From assembly GCA_051819745.1 (NCBI GenBank), contig JBNJGO010000040.1:1-6906 (forward strand): a stretch of DNA of 6,906 nt. The letters run 5' to 3'. Shown here piece by piece: positions 1 through 6,377 of this stretch (its first letter is position 1; each line of letters starts with the position of its first letter). The notes beneath the pieces are model-generated. The model did no database searches, was not told the origin of the DNA, and saw only the letters and a program-made list of their open reading frames with translations. The translations under genes were made by a program, and so were the position numbers. This stretch comes from SKGA01 sp051819745 (GTDB lineage: Archaea > Nanobdellota > Nanobdellia > Woesearchaeales > SKGA01).

Positions 1-1074
1 ACTTTTAGCGATTTTATCAAATGGAACTCCAATAGTATATGCTGTAAGTAACGTCTCACCCATAGGATGGTGTATTGTTTTTGAACCATAAGGACCTGAA
101 GTGACGTTTGATTGAGGGTGTAATTCATTAACTGCGTTGGCGAAATTATTAACATACTCTGGATGGTGGAACATGATGCTATGTGATCCTAACATGCCAT
201 ACGTTAATTCTTGAAGAACATTTTTCATACTTTTAGCGCTAGGATTGTATAATTTTCTTTGTGTTTCAGTTTTTTTTTCATCATCAATAATTAAATCACG
301 AACAGTATCCATATTAAAAAATGGGATGTGCCAGAACATACCAATATGGTGTTTTTGATTTTTAGAAGAGGCATCAAAGTTGTTGTCATCAAGAAGATTA
401 CGATAGAGTGCCGGAAATAACATCAAATGATAATCATGAGCCCAATCAAACATTTGAGTGCTTCCTTTGAGCTTGTCATCATTCTCAATTCTGTTTTTAA
501 GCATTGCCTCAGCAAAAATTTGATTGGTAGCACGGTAAGACGTGTATCCTGAATCGTTAAGAAGTGGTTTTGGAAAATGTTTATACTCCGTCTCATAGAG
601 TTTTTCATTTGTCAAGTGCATTAAAGGCCAGAGAAATTCATTTGCGAATTTTTTATAATATCCTTCCCGCAATGCTTCATCCATGAAAATAAGTTGTTGG
701 TTGTATTTATTCTCCTCGAACTCAATACCAAGAAATTTTTTAGTATCTTCATTATCATCATTTCCAGGTGTAATTTTTATAAACGGCGAATCTTCAGCCC
801 ATTTTTTATTATAAAATTCAAGAAGTTCTTTATTATATCCTTTGAGAACATCAATTTCTGCATTTCCCATCGAAACACCAAACATATTCACTTCAAAAGG
901 GCTGTCTTTATGAAGCAATGGCATTTCTGCAGCGACAAGTCCTCCTGCACCAATGTTTGGTCGCACCGGATCTCTTCCTTCTTTTTTTGCGTTCTCAAGT
1001 TCTTCGAGAAATTTGTATGTTATGCTGAATGGAACTCGGTTTTGGACAAAATTAAGAATATCAGGATGGCTCAT
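1..1074 (-). CDS. otsA: GT20 glycosyltransferase, trehalose-6-phosphate synthase type (N-terminal 358 residues, cut by window edge)
   Basis: The reading frame is open from ATG at 1074 to base 1, so the C-terminus is outside the window. Family GT20 enzymes transfer glucose from a nucleotide sugar, classically to glucose-6-phosphate, giving trehalose-6-phosphate in the cytosol. Family landmarks appear in order: QNR (11-13, the OtsA SNR acceptor-site Arg), GAGG (42-45), NEFLWPLMH (145-153), DWAHDYH (210-216), GMFWHIPFF (245-253), FHHPEYVNNF (302-311) and IGVPFDKIAK (348-357), which matches the IGIEPKEIAK stretch of E. coli OtsA. That last landmark falls about 110 residues later than in E. coli, because of extra sequence at about 14-40 and 74-135 and near 225-240. 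The donor-binding Arg/Lys lie beyond the edge. Start choice is supported by a box A about 28 bases upstream. A related acceptor, such as glycerol-3-phosphate (GgpS type), cannot be excluded, so the symbol is provisional. Confidence 0.88.
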   Translation of the reverse strand, partial: MSHPDILNFVQNRVPFSITYKFLEELENAKKEGRDPVRPNIGAGGLVAAEMPLLHKDSPFEVNMFGVSMGNAEIDVLKGYNKELLEFYNKKWAEDSPFIKITPGNDDNEDTKKFLGIEFEENKYNQQLIFMDEALREGYYKKFANEFLWPLMHLTNEKLYETEYKHFPKPLLNDSGYTSYRATNQIFAEAMLKNRIENDDKLKGSTQMFDWAHDYHLMLFPALYRNLLDDNNFDASSKNQKHHIGMFWHIPFFNMDTVRDLIIDDEKKTETQRKLYNPSAKSMKNVLQELTYGMLGSHSIMFHHPEYVNNFANAVNELHPQSNVTSGPYGSKTIHHPMGETLLTAYTIGVPFDKIAKS

Positions 1075-1489
1075 ACTATACTGGGTAATGGAATGTTATT
1101 TATAAATATTATGTTTTTTTAACTACTTTTAAGTGATTTTTTAATGTTTTTCTAAAAATTTCTATTTCAAACCTTTTTTGGCCTTATTTTTTATTTTTAA
1201 TCTTTTTTTTATCTTTTCACATATATTTTAAGCTTTTATCAATTTCTTTTTACTGTTTTTACAACTAAAATTGCTTAATTTAATATAATAAATACAATTT
1301 AATTTCTTCTTTAATATTAATAATTGTTTTTCGACCTTTATTTTTAAAATGGCGTTATTAAAAAATCTTAAAAATAATGTTGTAATTATTGCAAATGTGC
1401 TAAAAAACTTCAAGAAGATAGTGTTTACTGAAATTGTTATTGTATTTCTTTGTGTTTTGCAAGTATTGTTTCAAGTGTTATTTCATATG
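1075..1489. other. AT-rich intergenic region without a convincing gene
   Basis: These 415 bases separate the 228-residue gene from the GT20 gene, both on the minus strand. The left half (about 1110-1265) is strongly T-rich on the plus strand with many T runs. The only open frames are short and made of Lys, Asn, Ile, Phe and Leu codons, as expected by chance in such DNA. I see no tRNA, CRISPR repeats or clear hairpin. A-rich plus-strand runs at 1359-1376 read as T runs on the minus strand and could help terminate the 228-residue gene's transcript, but there is no clear stem. Confidence 0.6.
1099..1106 (-). promoter_or_regulatory. Archaeal-type box A (TATA box) for the GT20 gene
   Basis: On the minus strand this reads TTTATAAA within AATATTTATAAATAA. 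Its centre is about 28 bases before the ATG at 1074, so transcription would start at or within a few bases of the start codon (leaderless mRNA). No Shine-Dalgarno-like purine run lies before the ATG. The assignment rests on sequence and spacing only. Confidence 0.6.
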
Positions 1490-2176
1490 TTAATTATTGT
1501 AATTACTGTTAAATGTTTGAGCAATATCATCTTTAACCTGACATAATCCCGCATAAAAAATATTTGTGCCTTGTTCTTGAGCCCTTTGCTTGTACGGTTT
1601 GATGATCAAAGAATTAACTTTACTAGTCAACCAAGGGATGTGAGTGATTAAACTCGAAGCATTAATGGATGGAAGTGTTGTTTCACTCTTGGTTGATAGA
1701 TTTCTACCTGTTCGAAACAAATTATATGCTACTGCCGTGATCGCATGAGCTCCGATTATAGTATATGCTCCTTCGCCAGTAGAACTAACTAGTGAATAGG
1801 ATGATTCTTGCAATACATTTGTTGCGAGAAGACCAGGAACATTTTGTAATCCTATCGATATGTTTCCCCATATACTTGCATTCAAAAGTTCAGCTTTTTT
1901 AGAAGAATATTGTGTTATCGCTTCATATTTTTTTGCGACAGGATATATCATCGCACCTTGTACGAGGCCTGCTGTCAATATATTCACTGTTTTCAGACTC
2001 GTGTCGAATAGTGTTTCTTCAATACCTTTAGTTGCTGTTTCTTTTTTTTGTTCAATAATTGCTTTTGTTTTTATAAAATGTTCTCCAGGTGTGTTTTGCA
2101 AATTAAGATTATTAATAATATTCTGGTATTCTGCTTCTTTATCCATTTTAGTTTCGTTTTGACTTTGGGAATTCAT
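1490..2176 (-). CDS. Orphan 228-residue protein with hydrophobic segments, possibly membrane-associated
   Basis: I do not recognise a family. The N-terminal 60 residues are polar and charged, with several Gln, Asn, Lys and Glu. Three moderately hydrophobic stretches follow at about 62-80 (contains ILTAGLVQGAMIYPV), 98-120 (WGNISIGLQNVPGLLA) and 135-154 (AYTIIGAHAITAVAYNLF). The third is followed by a basic RTGR motif (155-158). The C-terminal 60 residues are polar again. This suggests a small integral membrane protein or a hydrophobic helical bundle. The start at 2176 is preceded by a box A about 30 bases upstream, which favours it over the internal Met11 at 2146. It diverges from the transporter gene at 2310 across a short intergenic region and is followed by the long AT-rich gap. 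Intact frame and ordinary composition support a real gene; function is unknown. Confidence 0.72.
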   Translation of the reverse strand: MNSQSQNETKMDKEAEYQNIINNLNLQNTPGEHFIKTKAIIEQKKETATKGIEETLFDTSLKTVNILTAGLVQGAMIYPVAKKYEAITQYSSKKAELLNASIWGNISIGLQNVPGLLATNVLQESSYSLVSSTGEGAYTIIGAHAITAVAYNLFRTGRNLSTKSETTLPSINASSLITHIPWLTSKVNSLIIKPYKQRAQEQGTNIFYAGLCQVKDDIAQTFNSNYNN

Positions 2177-2203
2177 TGTCTGTTAAAAAAAACTAAGAAC
2201 TCC

Positions 2204-2213
2204 TTTTTAAAAC
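2204..2213 (-). promoter_or_regulatory. Box A candidate for the 228-residue gene
   Basis: The minus strand reads GTTTTAAAAA here, preceded by a second TATA-like element CTATAAAG (2212-2219). The first lies about 30 bases and the second about 40 bases before the ATG at 2176, giving a very short or absent leader. An AAGGAG string just downstream is about 23 bases from the ATG, too far for a normal ribosome binding site. Confidence 0.45.
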
Positions 2214-2278
2214 TTTATAGTATTTATTCATTAATTGTGGAAATACGAGTTTCGGGTAAGGAGTTTATTTACGACACA

Positions 2279-2289
2279 TTTATTAAATA
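2279..2289 (+). promoter_or_regulatory. Box A for the BASS transporter gene; decides its start
   Basis: The element TTTATTAAATA is centred about 26 bases before ATG 2310. That spacing predicts a leaderless transcript starting at that ATG. The longer frame beginning with TTG at 2235 would place the promoter inside the coding region, so the shorter protein is preferred. Confidence 0.6.
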
Positions 2290-2309
2290 TCTCTGTTCTA
2301 CCGAGTTAT

Positions 2310-3212
2310 ATGGTGGTCGATGTTGCTGATGTGCTTGTCAAAGTCGTATTGTTTCTGATTATGTTTGGAGTAGGTCTCAGTGTTCGATTCAGAGATTTCA
2401 AGAAATTATTCATTATTCCAAAAGAAGTAATTATTGGAACAATCCTACAGATTGTAGCGCTTCCTCTACTTGCTTTTATCGTTGCAGAATTATCTGGTTT
2501 GAGTGATCCTCTCAAAGCAGGGTTAGTTATATTGTCTGCTTGTCCTGGGGGAACAACCTCAAATTTTATTTCTTTTCTCACAAATGCAAAAACATCATTA
2601 TCGATAGCTCTTACAAGCGTAAATAGTATTATTATATTGTTCTCTATACCGACGATAACAACAATCACTCTTACTCATTATATGGGTTCGACTTTAGGAG
2701 TTTCGATTCCTTTCGGAGAGACAATGTTCATTATTTTTGTTATCGTGTTACTGCCTGCAATCATTGGTATGTTGGTTTCAGAATGGAATCAATCATTATT
2801 TAACTCACTCAAAAAACCAATCAAAATAGTTAGCGTGATTTTATTTGTCATATTTTTTATCATAAAATTCTTCGGAGGGGATTCTTTTGGTGGTACGACC
2901 ATAGATATTCCTACTATACTTTCTTTGCTCATCCCTCTTTTCGTGTTTCACTTACTTGCATTGGCGGTAGGTTTTTTTGGTGGTCGGTTATTTCATTTAG
3001 AACACAAAGCAAGAGTGACTCTTGGTATAGAAGTCGGATTGCAAAACACTGCTCTTGCGCTTCTGATAACTAGTACTGTGTTGTCTCAAGAGTTACTATC
3101 ATATCCTGCACTCACTTATGCGCTCTTTTCATTCTGGACAACACTACTTTTTGCCTTTCTAACAAGAAAACTTTTTAAATACCAAGAATCTAAACGAGAA
3201 CATGGTTCTTGA
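2310..3212 (+). CDS. BASS-family sodium-dependent transporter (bile acid:sodium symporter-like), 300 residues
   Basis: This is a polytopic inner-membrane carrier of the BASS/SBF family, which couples sodium entry to uptake of an organic anion. Hydrophobic segments fill most of the 300 residues, consistent with the usual 8-10 helices and family length. The first segment carries LIMFGVGLSVRFRDF (16-30). The core motif CPGGTTSNFISF (78-89) is followed by SLSIALTS (96-103), and EVGLQN (241-246) lies in a late helix. Compared from memory with the Neisseria ASBT structure, Ser84, Asn85, Ser98, Thr102 and Glu241 fall at the Na1 site, and the ExGxQN motif is complete, so coupling looks intact. The substrate cannot be read from sequence; prokaryotic members carry bile acids, pantoate, pyruvate and other acids. 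ATG 2310 is chosen because of the box A 26 bases upstream. The gene overlaps the next one by 11 bases. Confidence 0.88.
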   Translation: MVVDVADVLVKVVLFLIMFGVGLSVRFRDFKKLFIIPKEVIIGTILQIVALPLLAFIVAELSGLSDPLKAGLVILSACPGGTTSNFISFLTNAKTSLSIALTSVNSIIILFSIPTITTITLTHYMGSTLGVSIPFGETMFIIFVIVLLPAIIGMLVSEWNQSLFNSLKKPIKIVSVILFVIFFIIKFFGGDSFGGTTIDIPTILSLLIPLFVFHLLALAVGFFGGRLFHLEHKARVTLGIEVGLQNTALALLITSTVLSQELLSYPALTYALFSFWTTLLFAFLTRKLFKYQESKREHGS

Positions 3213-4230
3213 ACATCTCTTTCCAGACAGCTGGCTTGAAAAGAAAATAGGTGTTGCTCTTTTTCTTGGATTCGTTTATACTATTATTGGAATAATCCTT
3301 GCTCGACTATTATTTGGAGCAAATTCAGGAATCGTTTCTGTGATGTTTATATCAATACTTCTCATACCTTCACTTCGAAAACTATTCAAACAAGAAGAGA
3401 AACAAGAAGAAAAGGAAAAATCATTCACTCTCAAGCACTTCTATCGAGATAACAAACATCTTATCTTTGCTTACATAGGAATATTTTTTGGAGTATATGT
3501 TGCTTATTTTCTCACAGCATATTTATCCGCCTCGTTAGGATGGGATGTTACAAGACTTTTTGGTGAACAGTTATTTCTCGACCCTGCAATCAGTGGTCGG
3601 GCAGTATTCGATCTTAATTTATTCTGGAGTATCCTATCAAACAATTGGTGGGTTCTACTAGCATGCTTTCTCCTCTCAGTATTATCTGGAGATGGAGCGA
3701 CGTTCTTTATCGTATGGAATGCTTCGGCATGGGCTTCAATTTTTGCTATCAGGGCATTCTCTGCAGGGGAAGTATTGGGTGTGTCTGGATTTTCAGCAAT
3801 CGCATCTATTGTCTTTATTACGCTTCCTCATGTTATTCTTGAAGGAGGATCGTACATTCTAGCTGGCATTACAGGATCTGTCATCAGTGATGATGCTATT
3901 TCAGAATCAAAAAACCTCAAACAATTTCTCCTCTATCTTGCTGTGGCTATAGGGTTGTTTACACTTGGTAATTTTGTCCTCAAATCACTCGTTTCTTACG
4001 CTCCTCTTTTAATGTTATTCCGACTTGTTTTGGTGCTCGTTCTAGTTCACTTTCTTGGGCGGACATTTCCCGACAAGAAACATCAAGAAGTATTCACGTA
4101 CAATTATTGGTTGTTCGTTCTTGCAGTGGCAATATTTATATTGGGAGCTCTTGTAGAAACAGGTGTTCTTTCCTACTCCGACACTCTCAATATGTATTAT
4201 TCTGCCTCGCAATCTTTCTTTGCAGGTTAA
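3202..4230 (+). CDS. SpoIIM-family (stage II sporulation protein M-like, DUF95) membrane protein, 342 residues
   Basis: Family hallmarks lie in the middle: ILSNNWWVLLACFLLS (144-159), the glycine-rich GDGATFFIVWNA (163-174) and LPHVILEGGSYILAGI (208-223), which match the NN...G.G..WN...LPHG.lE pattern of SpoIIM proteins. Hydrophobic segments lie at about 17-38, 43-58, 88-108, 148-186, 196-230, 241-262, 266-284 and 301-320. The N-terminal pair and a charged linker rich in Lys/Glu/Gln (60-76) precede the SpoIIM core, and two helices follow it. In Bacillus SpoIIM belongs to the engulfment complex; archaeal members are not linked to sporulation and their role is unknown. The ATG at 3202 lies inside the end of the transporter gene (11-base overlap, different frame), so the two are probably co-transcribed and translationally coupled. 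No separate promoter is needed or seen. Confidence 0.85.
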   Translation: MVLEHLFPDSWLEKKIGVALFLGFVYTIIGIILARLLFGANSGIVSVMFISILLIPSLRKLFKQEEKQEEKEKSFTLKHFYRDNKHLIFAYIGIFFGVYVAYFLTAYLSASLGWDVTRLFGEQLFLDPAISGRAVFDLNLFWSILSNNWWVLLACFLLSVLSGDGATFFIVWNASAWASIFAIRAFSAGEVLGVSGFSAIASIVFITLPHVILEGGSYILAGITGSVISDDAISESKNLKQFLLYLAVAIGLFTLGNFVLKSLVSYAPLLMLFRLVLVLVLVHFLGRTFPDKKHQEVFTYNYWLFVLAVAIFILGALVETGVLSYSDTLNMYYSASQSFFAG

Positions 4231-4257
4231 TTGTTGGAATGTATTTAAAATCGTAAC

Positions 4258-4267
4258 AATTAAAAAG
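4258..4267 (+). promoter_or_regulatory. Box A candidate for the macro-domain gene
   Basis: AATTAAAAAG is centred about 26 bases before ATG 4289, giving a leaderless start. A second A/T element, GTATTTAAAATC (4241-4252), is about 43 bases upstream and would leave a short leader. There is no Shine-Dalgarno sequence before the ATG. Confidence 0.45.
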
Positions 4268-4288
4268 TTCTATATCTATAATTAATAT

Positions 4289-4828
4289 ATGGCGATTGAT
4301 GTGATTCCGACTGTTCGAAAATCAGATATTTCTACGATTCAATTACCATGTATTGTCAGCATGCTTTCAAAAACATTTTTTCCTATAGGGCGAGTTTCGA
4401 AATTGATACATGATAGAGCTGGACCTTCTCTTATTGAAGATTGTTCAAAACAACGTCGTATGTTAAAAGAAAATGTGTCTGTTGGTACTGCATTTATTAC
4501 ATCTGGTCATGATTTACCTGCAAAGAAAGTTATTCATGTTATACCTCCGGTTTATTCTAGCGATCCTCTTTATCTTCTCAAAGAATGCTATCGAAATGTT
4601 TTTGCGCTTGCAAAAAAAGAAGGGATAACTTCGTTGGCAATTCCTCCTCTTTCTTCTGGTGTTCGGCGAGTCCCTTTATCGCATTCGGTGAGTGATTTTT
4701 GCCATGTTCTAATTACAGGAGATTATTCTTTTTTGGACTCTGTCGAGTTTATTGTTGAAAATGAACCTGACAAGCGACTCGCCGAACAAATATTTAAAAA
4801 ATATTCTTTATTAAGTAGTAACTTTTAA
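4289..4828 (+). CDS. Macro-domain protein with a degenerate catalytic loop, 179 residues
   Basis: Macro domains bind ADP-ribose and many remove it from proteins or nucleic acids. The whole protein is one macro domain of near-usual length. Residues 13-45 align without gaps to the canonical GDIT...[24 protein letters not shown] region (family pattern from memory). Asp13-Ile14 (adenine side), Ile22-Val23 and Ile40-His41...Ala44-Gly45 are kept, but the NAAN is SMLS (24-27) and the GGGGVD is PIGRVS (32-37). The catalytic Asn and Asp of MacroD-type enzymes are therefore both Ser. Later parts are typical: GTAFITSGHDLPAKKVIHVI (66-85), CYRNVFALAKKEGI (100-113) and the phosphate-loop region PPLSSGVRRVP (119-129), where the usual second Gly is Arg127. 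It probably lacks standard hydrolase activity and may be a binding module. It has its own likely promoter and precedes the orphan genes by 29 bases. Confidence 0.82.
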   Translation: MAIDVIPTVRKSDISTIQLPCIVSMLSKTFFPIGRVSKLIHDRAGPSLIEDCSKQRRMLKENVSVGTAFITSGHDLPAKKVIHVIPPVYSSDPLYLLKECYRNVFALAKKEGITSLAIPPLSSGVRRVPLSHSVSDFCHVLITGDYSFLDSVEFIVENEPDKRLAEQIFKKYSLLSSNF

Positions 4829-4831
4829 AAA
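4822..4831 (+). promoter_or_regulatory. Box A candidate for the 293-residue orphan gene
   Basis: CTTTTAAAAA overlaps the TAA stop of the macro-domain gene and is centred about 31 bases before ATG 4858. The T-rich stretch after it (4837-4850) might also end the macro-gene transcript. If the promoter is used, the orphan gene is transcribed from its own start, with a leader of a few bases at most. Confidence 0.35.
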
Positions 4832-4857
4832 CCCCCTTTTATTTATCTTTTATCAGT

Positions 4858-5739
4858 ATGGTTTCACAATTTCAAAAGAATAAAAACTTGTCTAATTTTT
4901 ATTTAAGGGTTATTAATGAAGAGATGTTATCTTTTTTTGAATCAAATTTTGATTTGAAAAAGATTCATAGGGATATAGGAATTGATTTAGTAAAATCCCC
5001 TTTTATTAATTCTATTGAATTTGATGATTTTGATTATGTAACTCGCCTTTCTTTTTTTGAAACTGTTGGACAATATCTTAATGATTCGATCTCTCATTCT
5101 ATTTCAACTAATTCTGCTTTAATTGAACGAGAAATAGCTCCAACTCTTCAACAATTTGTTTCACTTTATTTTTCAAATTCGATTAACTCAGATGAATTTG
5201 ACCAAAAGATATTCTCTCGATTTGTAAATCGCAATGATTACAGGATATTCATGAAACAATATTCTCAAAGTCTTATCAAACAATTCATACCTTCAGAAAT
5301 AGACCTTTTATTACCTTTCAAACAATCAGATAGGGTATTTTATTCTAAGGGGAACGATGAATCTGCAAAAAAATATATTCTTTCAAAAGTGACTTTTGAC
5401 CAACGTGATGATTTAAAAAAAACATTTGTTTCATCTCAAGAAGCAGACACTTTTAGTCTTGATTTGGAATTAAAACAATTAAATGATACTTATGGTTTTC
5501 CCTCTAAAGGTGGTAATGTTTATTCGGTGGGAGAATTATTTTCAATGCTAAAACAGATTACTGGTGCTCAGAATCCTTCGCTTCTTGATCGAACGAGAGC
5601 CTTTCTTTCTTCCCCTGAAGATGGTTCTTTTTATTCAAGACGAATACACTCTATTGCTGAAAAATATGTTACTGATCAAGATTTCAAATCATCCTGTTCT
5701 TCTCTCAAATTATTTGAAGGAGAATATGATAACTCTTAA
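4858..5739 (+). CDS. Orphan soluble 293-residue protein
   Basis: I do not recognise a family. The protein is acidic-to-neutral, rich in Ser, Phe, Asp, Lys and Gln, and appears mostly alpha-helical. It has no signal peptide or transmembrane segment, so a cytosolic location is expected. It has a single cysteine (Cys280) near the C-terminus. Residues 1-140 have a regular pattern of Phe/Leu/Ile suggesting a helical bundle. Residues 210-222 (TYGFPSKGGNVYS) form a glycine/serine loop, followed by a more helical C-terminal part with RRIHSIAEKY (261-270). No metal-binding or nucleotide-binding signature is visible. The uninterrupted 294-codon frame in AT-rich DNA is strong evidence for a real gene. 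It lies 29 bases after the macro-domain gene. Its last codons and stop form the first copy of a 26-base repeat that recurs upstream of the JAMM gene. Confidence 0.78.
   Translation: MVSQFQKNKNLSNFYLRVINEEMLSFFESNFDLKKIHRDIGIDLVKSPFINSIEFDDFDYVTRLSFFETVGQYLNDSISHSISTNSALIEREIAPTLQQFVSLYFSNSINSDEFDQKIFSRFVNRNDYRIFMKQYSQSLIKQFIPSEIDLLLPFKQSDRVFYSKGNDESAKKYILSKVTFDQRDDLKKTFVSSQEADTFSLDLELKQLNDTYGFPSKGGNVYSVGELFSMLKQITGAQNPSLLDRTRAFLSSPEDGSFYSRRIHSIAEKYVTDQDFKSSCSSLKLFEGEYDNS
5714..5739 (+). repeat. 26-base direct repeat, copy 1
   Basis: This copy covers the last codons and stop of the 293-residue gene. It matches 6315-6340 at 24 of 26 positions, with differences only at 5719 (G/T) and 5725 (T/C). 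After a one-base offset the ATAT that follows is also shared. The offset between copies is 601 bases and the 152-residue gene lies wholly between them. Confidence 0.75.
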
Positions 5740-5813
5740 TATTGCTTACATCTGTCTTTATGTTATGCTAAGATATGGTGGAACTCAAACATAAATGATT
5801 TTCAGGAACTAAA

Positions 5814-6272
5814 ATGAATACAAAACCAATATCATATTTTTTGGCCTTCGCATGTTTTGCTGTAGGGACGGTGACTGCTCATGTCTACAAGGTATATCAA
5901 GATCAACAAGTTAATTCTCATACTAAACAACATAAACAAGATGTTTTTCAACCGACTAGCAGTATGTTGGCTGAAGATAACTTAGATTATATTGTTGATT
6001 CTGTTTATAATTCTTGTTATACTCGAGAAGTTGACTCTTTCACTCACCGACAGGAGCAAGAATTTTTTCAACTGGTTTATGATAATAATTCGTCTCAAAA
6101 TAGTATTGATTCTTCTGTTGGACCATCATCTTATGAAAAATTAGATGAATGTGATCCTTCCCCTTCTATTAAACGAGAAAATTCGTTAGCTATGTTATTA
6201 TTGATGGGGGGAATGTATACTGCTGGAATTGGTTTTGTAGCATATGCAATAACAAGAAAAGATGATGAGTAG
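5814..6272 (+). CDS. Orphan bitopic membrane protein with a transmembrane segment at each end, 152 residues
   Basis: No known family is recognised. A hydrophobic segment at about 7-26 (SYFLAFACFAVGTVTAHVY) is followed by a polar loop of about 100 residues. A second segment lies at about 125-146 (LAMLLLMGGMYTAGIGFVAY), and the chain ends in a charged TRKDDE tail. Positive charges at the extreme N-terminus and after the second helix put both ends in the cytoplasm and the acidic loop outside. The loop is rich in Gln, Asn, Ser and Asp, has two cysteines (68 and 113) that could pair, and overlapping N-X-S sequons at 91-94. ATG 5814 is chosen as the first in frame; the promoter is unclear, with only a weak ACATAAATG element about 22 bases upstream. 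The gene is bracketed by two direct repeats and followed by the JAMM gene. Confidence 0.72.
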   Translation: MNTKPISYFLAFACFAVGTVTAHVYKVYQDQQVNSHTKQHKQDVFQPTSSMLAEDNLDYIVDSVYNSCYTREVDSFTHRQEQEFFQLVYDNNSSQNSIDSSVGPSSYEKLDECDPSPSIKRENSLAMLLLMGGMYTAGIGFVAYAITRKDDE

Positions 6273-6314
6273 CTATTAAAAGAACTGCCTTATTTTCTGT
6301 ATTGATATATTCGC

Positions 6315-6340
6315 TTGAATGAGAACATGATAACTCTTAA
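6315..6340 (+). repeat. 26-base direct repeat, copy 2
   Basis: This intergenic copy matches 5714-5739 at 24 of 26 positions. It contains ATG at 6327, which is in frame with the JAMM gene, and it runs into a CTTAAATAT element that could be that gene's box A. It therefore sits in the promoter or extreme 5' end of the JAMM gene. Confidence 0.75.
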
Positions 6341-6344
6341 ATAT
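6336..6344 (+). promoter_or_regulatory. Box A candidate for the JAMM gene
   Basis: CTTAAATAT fits the archaeal TATA consensus and is centred about 38 bases before ATG 6378. It would give a leader of roughly a dozen bases. A competing element, CTTTAATTAT (6353-6362), is only about 21 bases from that ATG, rather close. If translation began at the upstream in-frame ATG 6327, neither could be the promoter. Confidence 0.35.
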
Positions 6345-6377
6345 CCTTTAACCTTTAATTATTCTCATTGGCAAATA

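Larger units (their letters stand above)
2177..2309. promoter_or_regulatory. Divergent promoter region
   Basis: The 133 bases between the leftward 228-residue gene and the rightward transporter gene hold a box A candidate for each direction, at 2204-2213 (minus) and 2279-2289 (plus). The roughly 65 bases between them could hold shared regulatory sites. I see no clear palindromic operator. Confidence 0.5.

Noticed and set aside
423..608. Minus-strand open frame of 61 codons
   Set aside because: It is a different frame inside the GT20 coding region.
694..1122. Plus-strand open frame of 142 codons
   Set aside because: It lies antisense to the GT20 gene, whose motifs are unmistakable on the minus strand; composition is Phe/Ile-rich with no recognisable pattern.
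1228..1413. Minus-strand open frame of 61 codons in the AT-rich gap
   Set aside because: Its Lys/Leu/Ile/Asn/Phe-only character is what AT-rich DNA gives by chance. It overlaps another short frame on the opposite strand, and neither has a supporting motif.
1349..1546. Plus-strand open frame of 65 codons
   Set aside because: Low-complexity hydrophobic translation in AT-rich DNA, running into the 3' end of the opposite-strand 228-residue gene.
2235..2309. Longer start (TTG) for the BASS transporter
   Set aside because: It adds 25 residues unlike the family N-terminus and would place the TATA-like element inside the gene; ATG 2310 fits both promoter spacing and the usual family start.
1860..2329. 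Overlapping plus-strand open frames opposite the 228-residue gene
   Set aside because: They are antisense or cross the divergent promoter region, and they overlap one another in different frames.
2306..2668. Minus-strand open frame of 120 codons
   Set aside because: It is antisense to the BASS gene, which has clear sodium-site motifs.
5564..5794. Plus-strand open frame of 76 codons
   Set aside because: It mostly overlaps the end of the 293-residue gene in another frame. Its tail covers the repeat, but nothing suggests an expressed protein.
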